Positions 57,905-64,000 of a stretch of 64,000 bases of DNA are shown here, in pieces. The notes under the pieces were generated by a model. It was not told where the DNA came from and did not search any database. It saw nothing but the letters and a program-made list of their open reading frames with translations. Numbering within the stretch: the stretch's first letter is position 1; each line of letters starts with the position of its first letter. The position numbers and the translations under genes are program-made. Source of the DNA: Lepiota brunneoincarnata (lineage: Eukaryota > Basidiomycota > Agaricomycetes > Agaricales > Agaricaceae); assembly GCA_023014365.1 (NCBI GenBank), contig JAEBUN010000002.1, positions 620,001 to 684,000 on the forward strand, read 5' to 3'.

Positions 57905-58360
57905 GGTGGAGTTGGTTAGGGGACATTAGCGCCGGGCTGGCAACGACACGGCTGCCCAAGGAATGGACAACCCTGTCTTTGGGAAGTGCCCATTTACCTC
58001 AAGTGGGGTAGTAACGTTATCGTTGTACCTGGTCCTCGTTGTAATATTACGGCGATTGTCCCCGAAAATCTTTGAGATTATTTGTTGTTGTCCGACCCAA
58101 TCGCGAGTCGATATGAGGTGTCCTGTAGTGCGTTCAGGTATATAAATTTGAGTCATACCAGTCACGGTGCCAGAAGAACTGAGGGTGCTTCCACGCTCGT
58201 TTGGGAGTTTCGGGGATTGCGCTCGCTACAATAGAAAATGACTGGTAAACAATAAATGTTTTGTCACACTTAAGTCTAGGATCCAATTTTCTTTCGGAAA
58301 TCCTACGCAGGTGATGGATCCTCAGCATCTTGGACCTTTTTTTACGCTGTGCGAACTATG
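57905..58360. other. Upstream region of the arrestin-like gene
   Basis: 456 nt without a credible gene. Contains short open frames that do not join; includes the likely promoter of the arrestin-like gene. Confidence 0.35.
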
Positions 58361-59450
58361 CTACACATTATACTTGGCAGGAGGAAGATACAGCTTCTCA
58401 GGCATCTCTAAATCATGCTCCTTCCTCATGATGACATTACCATCCGCCCAATCAATCCCGTCTTCGGTCAAAAGCAGTGGGTAACGGCCCTCCCCATGCT
58501 TGCCTGCCCAATCAAACAACCAACTGCCCACGCCACACACACGTTCGTCACCAATCTGGGTCACCATCACGTTGAGACCACGCAGATTACCATACACAAT
58601 ATTCTTGTCGTTCGGAGGTTCTATTGCGTGCTTGATGTCTTTACGAACGCTGTATGGAAGGATATCCTGCCCGGGTGTGTCACAAGCACTATTTAGTAAA
58701 GCAATAGAATTCTGGCGCACGCCCAGCATCGGAGCATGTACGATGTGTAGATCCGGAGTACCTCTCACAAAACTTGACCAGAGCTAGTTTTCCCACAGGT
58801 AGCATTGAAGAACGAGTGTCGACGACTGGCCTTTGGCGGGACCGTGAATCTAGACCGCGGGCCGATAACGAACGATGAGGAGGGCGAAGGCTTATCCTGG
58901 AGATGACTCGGCTTGGGGGGAAGATAATTAGGATTGGGTGTTTCCAATGGCCTGATTTTCGAGTGTCTGCTCTAGTCCTTTGATATGATCCCTAAAGTTT
59001 GAAAAGATATTTGAAACTTCGCGAATCCGGTCTTCACTGAAAGGAGTGCCTCCAAGATAAAAGTAATGTGTGAAAGGCTGTGTGATATATGTATCTGGGG
59101 ATATTAAACCACGAAGGGGATGTACGGCCTAGCCACGGTGATGAGGGTGTAAGGACAGCACGACATACTCCAGACTTGGGCATACTGGGGGCAATGTGCT
59201 AAAGTAGGTAAAGTAGAATGTTCTGAACTCACGTCGGGCTCTACGGGGTACCCCTTTGTGGGCGGGGTGCATAGTGGTTTTCGCCTTCGCCATCCATGCC
59301 AAGCTCCGCCTTGTATTCTACGCTCATGATAATGGCTTGGATATTGGATTCTTGCGGGTGGCACAGTACCAGGGCATCATTCCCGCTTTTTACCGCATTG
59401 TTCAAATATGCTGGTATCGCCGGCAACAGAAGAAGCAGGTCCACTCTTGA
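58361..59450 (-). pseudogene. Relic of an agaricomycete kinase-like gene
   Basis: Pieces of a protein-kinase-like family that is expanded in agaricomycetes are recognisable in order: SVEYKAELGMDGEGE, then CCPYTLITVARPYI, then VKFCERYSG and NIVYGNLRGLNVMV (where HGDLRxxN is expected), LFDWAGKHGEGRYPL (DFDWAG motif), ADGNVIMRKEHDLEM and the end LPPAKYNV. Catalytic-loop residues are altered (NLR) and the Lys/Gly parts are scattered in different frames with stops between. This looks like a decayed copy; some breaks could be introns or sequence errors. No promoter can be assigned. Confidence 0.55.
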
Positions 59451-60132
59451 TCGTCTCAGTCATCGCGGGGCGAGCTGCGTCATTAGGGCGCGTTATATCG
59501 AGATGATAATGGGCGGGAAGCCATACCCTCCAGTTCGGGGATATCGGATCCAATGCGGCGGCGTTTGGATTTACGCTCAGTGGCTATCAGTATTATGCCA
59601 TGAGGGGTAGTGATGGTGGAAAGAGAATGGTACCCACCAACTCTTACAATGACTAGACCTGCGACAGCGAAGGCTCGCCATTGACAATGGCACTGGAATT
59701 CTTCGAAATTGCCGTCAACGGGGGTAAAATGTTTCCAGATACCGAGCATGTGGGTTAGAGATGGGTACTCTTCCTCCCTCTTGATAGCTTCCTGGGGATG
59801 TGACTGGCTTTGAGGCCTGTATTTCGACAGCCAAGTGCACGCCTATGGTCCTCGACTCGGGGTTCTGAACAGTACAGCTCGAGTGTTGGAAGACATAGCC
59901 ATGGCGAGCAGGAAGGCTCGTGATTATCACGTGCTCCGTATGAGATTTATTAGCTGCACGATGATGAGCATACCGCTGGATAATGGCAACATTTTGCTGT
60001 AATCATGTGAGCGGGCTGCCGCAGAGATACCAAACAAGTACATTCATTCCAAAGTCCAGGGGTATGAGTCTACAGAGTCTTGAAACCAACCCATAATATC
60101 TATGAAGGGTCCCGAGTCCCAACGGCGCCACC
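59451..60132. other. Region without supported gene
   Basis: Minus-strand open frames (for example FQCHCQWRAFAVAGLVIVR near 59670) might be further pieces of the decayed kinase-like gene or of another one, but order and frame do not fit. Nothing else recognised. Confidence 0.35.
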
Positions 60133-61652
60133 TTACTCAATACCCATACTTTCCATGCGCAACGCGAGACTTAGGTTCTCCTGGGCACTATCAATCAGCT
60201 CCTGTGCCATGGTCAGATTCGCGATTCGTGCACGCAAGACAGGGAGACAAGCGGCGAAGACGCCAATGATCTGTGCACGAGCCGAGTTGACATCACCCGT
60301 TTCCTCGTTGGCACGCTCTTCTTCTTCGTCGGCGCCTTTCCTGGCGGGCGACTCTGGAGAATATAAATATGGCCCTTTTTGGGATTCTGTGAGGCGAAGG
60401 ATGGACGATTCTAATTCTGAAGCCTGCTCTTGTAGTTGGTCGAGGTGGTCTAGCATGGTGTTGTATGCTCGGAGTGGCTCCTCCGAGTCAAGGCTTGGTG
60501 TGGTCGCCACCAGTTGAAGCGCTTCTGCCTCAATGCGTGTGCATTCTTCCCCGTGCGAGATGAATGACTGCATTATCGCAGGAGCGTCTTTGGAGAACTT
60601 GAGAACACATATGAGTGTTGGGAGAGAAGCCATTAGAGGGGTCCCTACCATATCCGATTCTAGTTGATCACAGAATTCGATCATGCGCTCGCTGTCATAT
60701 CGAAGCTTCTCATCTGCTAGTTGGGTTTCATCCTCCTCGAGCTGTTCCTCGTGCTCATCTAGTTCCTTCTGAAAGAGAGCACGCAATCAGAGTGATTTAG
60801 AGGTGGTGAGGCGGACAGCCTTACTTGAGCAGTTTTTTCAGCACCCGAAAAACATGCTTCCAGAGTGGAGGTCATATATAGCCATGGGTACGTCTGAGCA
60901 GCGACCTGGAGAGGGTCAGAAGTCGGAGGAAGGCCTATCGACTCAGTGTCCCGTTCAGTTTGCGGTTGAGAGACAGGCTGCACTGAGTCTTGTTCCTTGC
61001 TTGCCTCGGTATTTGATTCTTCCTGCTCGACTGGTGGGTTCCCGATGTTGTCTCTTACCGCTTCCGCGGAATCTTCGGTGTGGTCGTCCTATAGATGCTG
61101 TATGATGATACAAGTAATAGCAGGGTGCTCGCCGACATACCCGAGGGTCAGTCTTCTTCTCGTCTTTTGGGATCGATTCCTTGAGTGGCTCCTTTTTCAC
61201 GGATGATCTACTCGTTGATGACTGGAGATTTCTTGACTTTGCAGACGCAGAGCTCGGTTCCGGTCTTCGGCTAGGTTTCTTTGGCGCTGCAGTCGCGGTA
61301 GCAACAGGTTCTTTCAGAGGCCTAATCGGCTTTTTTTCGGAGGAACCAGCCGGAGCCTGCTTGGCGCGTGTAGACGCGGTCGTGGCAGCGACGGTGCTCG
61401 CAGCGAGTGGTTTGGCAACGGCGGTCCTTCCTGGACAACATTTAGCTCTGCACGAGTGGAGATGGGCCAAGGTAGAGTACCGCGAGGGTGTGCAGTAGGC
61501 TCAGTAGTGGACGGCATATAAGCAGCGATGGCAGAATGCTTGAGGCACGCGTTTGCAGGTGATTTGATGTGCTTGCCTCTTTGATCCCTCTCAACCCTGC
61601 TTCTACTCTTTCCCTCATCGTCCTTCCCAACACTCTGCCTTGGCAGAGGCAT
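60133..61652 (-). CDS. Coiled-coil protein of unknown function
   Basis: The first exon begins MPLPRQSVGKDDEGKSRSR and after an intron (about 61432-61481) becomes a basic, Ala/Lys/Pro-rich disordered segment (AAPKKPSRRPEPSS). An acidic segment follows, then a coiled coil with ELDEHEEQLEEDETQLADEK and further helices (DHLDQLQEQASELESSILRL), ending LSLALRMESMGIE. The composition suggests a structural or nuclear adaptor, but I recognise no family. The start lies 70 nt from the divergent acyltransferase start, so the two genes share a very short promoter region. Confidence 0.7.
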
Positions 61653-61722
61653 CTTGTACTCACCGTCTAGTAATACCCATTAATACCACAACTAGAGGCG
61701 ACCCTATACGACTTTTTCACCC

Positions 61723-62957
61723 ATGGCTTTCCTCTCGTGCATCATTAAACCACTTGCGTATCTTTCCCTCCCTGTTCTTCTTCTCCGCTCGATATCCGCT
61801 GCATCGCCAACCGGAAGGTACTACACCCGAGTATTCGTCTATCTGGGCGCAATTGCCAGCGTTGCAACCGCCAGCATTGCGACTGCGGCGACCCTAGCTT
61901 TCCTGGGTCGACCCCATGATGTCAACTACTATACCGCTCGCATGTTCTATGCGATTGCTTCGAGGCTCATGGATATCAAAGTCGAGGTCGAGGGGCAAGA
62001 ACACTTGGAGACTGGACCAGCAATCATAATGAGTAATCATCAAAGTACGTTAGACCTGATTATCGTTGGGAAGTGAGTGTTCTTTGCGCCCTTATATGTG
62101 CTTCAGATTCCTGAATTTCCTCTTTTAGGGTAATGCCTAAGCAGACGTCTATCCTAGCCAAGAAATCACTCCGGTTCAGTCCAGTCGGTCCCTTCATGAT
62201 GCTATCCGGTGCCATCTTCATCGACCGAGGAAATAACGCCCGTGCTATTCAGTCATTAGAGACTGCCACGGAGCTGATGAAGAGGCTCAAAGTTTCGTTG
62301 TTCATGTTTCCGGAGGGAACGAGGCACGGCGGCCCTGTGGCAGACATGTTGCCATTTAAAAAGGGTGGCTTCCATATGGCTATCCAAGCCGGAATCCCGA
62401 TTGTGCCAGTAGTGGCAGAAAATTACTGGCACATTTGGCGCACGGGGTTCCTTGGGACCGGTACGATCAAGGTCCGAGGTGTGTTAAGAGATCATATGGT
62501 CCACCAGAATGTCGTTAATCTTTTGCTGATATGTGATCTACTACTAGTCCTGCCACCGATTTCGACAGAAGGCCTAACTGGCGCCGATGTTAGCGACCTG
62601 ATGAAACGCGTGCGGGATCAGATGGTTGAAACGTTACGTGAAATGTCTGTCCACGCCCGCCAGCCAGGGAAGGTTGAAGCAAAGGTACCACCACGGGCGT
62701 CGTCTTCTGCTGAGAAGGAGCCTGCTTTCTCTGGAGTGAGCATTGGTGCCAACCCTCCCACGCCTCCCACGGGGAGTAGTCCGAGACTGGATGGTCCGAA
62801 AGGGTCTAGTGCGTCGTTGGCGTCGTCGATGGCATCGTCGCAGCAATGGCGATCGACTGGAAGTGAAGCTGGTGTGGAGACGGAAGAGGACGAGGGGATG
62901 GTTTTGGTTGGTCGACCAGAGGAGAGAGGTGCACGTGCTAGGGGTTCTTTGTCGTAG
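61723..62957 (+). CDS. 1-acyl-sn-glycerol-3-phosphate acyltransferase (Slc1/AGPAT)
   Basis: Converts lysophosphatidic acid to phosphatidic acid at the ER in glycerolipid synthesis. Two N-terminal hydrophobic segments (YLSLPVLLLRSI; IASVATASIATAATLAFL) precede NHQSTLD (the HX4D catalytic motif), the GAIFIDRGN block, FPEGTRH (motif III) and GIPIVPVV (motif IV). Introns at about 62073-62129 and 62482-62548 are needed; reading through the second adds a false segment. A Ser-rich, acidic tail (TEEDEGMVLVGRPEERG) ends the protein, longer than in yeast Slc1. Confidence 0.93.
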
Positions 62958-63525
62958 TGGGGTTAAAAGTGCGATGAATCTGGTCACATATAATATGAAT
63001 ATTTACGTGTATGGGTGGACTTCTCTGATATGGAACGGGTTTAGCCTTCGAGTTTGTGAACGAAAGGCGATAACGTGCTGATCGGTCACCAAGATGGGTT
63101 TGACATTGCTATGTAGCCCTTCGAAAGCCCACATACCCTCTTCGTCCACACCCGGGGACGCATGTGCGATGGAGTACTCGGTACAAGTAGGAAGTATTGT
63201 TGGAACTAGCATATCGTCCATCACACGTTCATTAGCCTCGTTCGTGGTTTATGGAATTGTTACACTCCATAACTGTTTTTTTTTCAAATCGGAAAGGAAT
63301 GGGGCCAGGTGACAACTCAATATGGACAACCCGGGTCAGGGTCGGAACTTGGGTCGTGATCTTGGTTTTTCGGTTGGCGTCTTTGTCAGGGAAGAAGACT
63401 ATACGAGACCGAATAAAGCAAGATCCAGAGCCAGAAACGTTCCTTGTCGTCTTCCGAATTTTCTCATCCCCACTACTTACTTGGAATATATACCCAACCC
63501 CGCGCACTTTCCCGATGCCTCCTCG
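62958..63525. other. Intergenic region
   Basis: 568 nt between two plus-strand genes. Short open frames only; an unbroken T run (63269-63277) may belong to a terminator. No gene supported. Confidence 0.4.
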
Positions 63526-63532
63526 TATAAAT
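63526..63532 (+). promoter_or_regulatory. TATA box of the phosphodiesterase gene
   Basis: TATAAAT about 76 nt upstream of the ATG at 63602. It supports that start rather than the in-frame ATG at 63515, which would lie upstream of the TATA box. Confidence 0.5.
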
Positions 63533-63601
63533 TCTCGCACCACCCTTCTTCCTCTTCATCCTGCATTTTGGTCTCCCAAGCCCCGCATCCGTCCTTTCGC
63601 C

Positions 63602-64000
63602 ATGTTGCCAAGACATACCCTCGCTGTCGATGCTACACGGTCTCTCACCCGCGTCCTGCCAGGTGAGTCGACTTCTCGCTTAGCCGTGAGACATTGTCTA
63701 CAATGCTCATCATTCTTTTCGCAGATTGCTGGGGCCACCGTGGAGTACGTCGGGACAAAAAGCCATCGTGTCCGCCTGTCGCGTTTGACCTGACCACCAC
63801 CCCTTATAGGCTTCATCACGGTTCCCAGAGAATACGCTCGCAAGCTTCGAGGCCGCCATACGGGACGGCGCGGAAGGCATTGAGAGCGGTATTTGAAAAC
63901 GGCATTGTCTTGTCATGACGCGTAACCCCCCTCTGCCAGACGTCCACGTATCAGCGGATGATGTGGTCATTATGTTCCACGATCCAGGTATATCGTTATC
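63602..64000 (+). CDS. Glycerophosphodiester phosphodiesterase, 5' part
   Basis: GDPD enzymes hydrolyse glycerophosphodiesters to glycerol 3-phosphate and an alcohol. Three introns are spliced (about 63662-63723, 63750-63808, 63881-63930) to give MLPRHTLAVDATRSLTRVLP, then DCWGHRGASSRFPENTLASF, EAAIRDGAEGIESDVHVS and DDVVIMFHDP. HRG and the ExD pair are metal and catalytic residues of the TIM-barrel family. The gene continues past the window edge, which falls in a fourth intron starting about 63988. Short N-terminus, no signal peptide clear. Confidence 0.85.

Overview
The window is nuclear DNA of a basidiomycete fungus, most likely an agaricomycete. Genes are dense, on both strands, and cut by many introns of about 45-75 nt with GT..AG ends. 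Several families are typical of that class: an AA9 lytic polysaccharide monooxygenase, a DUF6533 membrane protein, a DUF4470-MYND protein, a multi-copy P450, and a decayed kinase of the kind that is expanded in agaricomycetes. Nothing bacterial or viral was seen. The species cannot be named from the sequence.

Layout. 1-2.1 kb: non-coding flank, then a secreted AA9 enzyme (-). 2.8-5.7 kb: a spliceosomal RRM-cyclophilin (PPIL4 type) and an intronless BTB protein (both +). 6.1-9.6 kb: a large coiled-coil protein of unknown function (-). 9.8-19.8 kb: a complete neurofibromin/Ira-type RasGAP (-). 21.5-24.4 kb: a three-RRM Nam8/Csx1/TIA-1-type RNA-binding protein (+). 24.4-28.6 kb: gene-poor, with one DUF6533 membrane-protein gene. 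28.6-32.4 kb: RRP7 (+), a cytochrome P450 (-) and a tRNA-Arg(UCG) (-). 32.5-41.1 kb: a WBP2/GRAM protein, an omega-like GST, a DNAJC28/DUF1992 protein, an 81-residue unknown protein, a membrane-anchored USP30/Ubp16-type deubiquitinase and a second tRNA-Arg(UCG). 41.2-55.8 kb: Cdc7 kinase, a T-rich gene-poor island, U5 snRNP 40 kDa protein, cullin-1, P5C dehydrogenase and a DUF4470-MYND protein. 56-64 kb: an alpha-arrestin-like protein, a kinase relic, an unknown coiled-coil protein, an AGPAT acyltransferase and the 5' part of a glycerophosphodiester phosphodiesterase.

Most genes are conserved housekeeping genes for splicing (PPIL4, SNRNP40), rRNA processing (RRP7), replication control (Cdc7), ubiquitin and cullin biology (CUL1, USP), Ras signalling (Ira/NF1), proline catabolism and phospholipid metabolism. 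Genes for environmental life (LPMO, P450, GST) are interspersed. There is no operon-like logic; pairs are divergent or convergent with ordinary spacing.

Two observations stand out. First, the GST gene can only be read as a family member if a 4-nt microexon is spliced in. Second, between about 28.8 and 55.2 kb, six otherwise well-conserved genes show eight single-base frame breaks, while the genes before and after appear clean. This points to base-level assembly error or allelic decay in that stretch and will derail automatic gene models. No convincing new multi-gene system was found.
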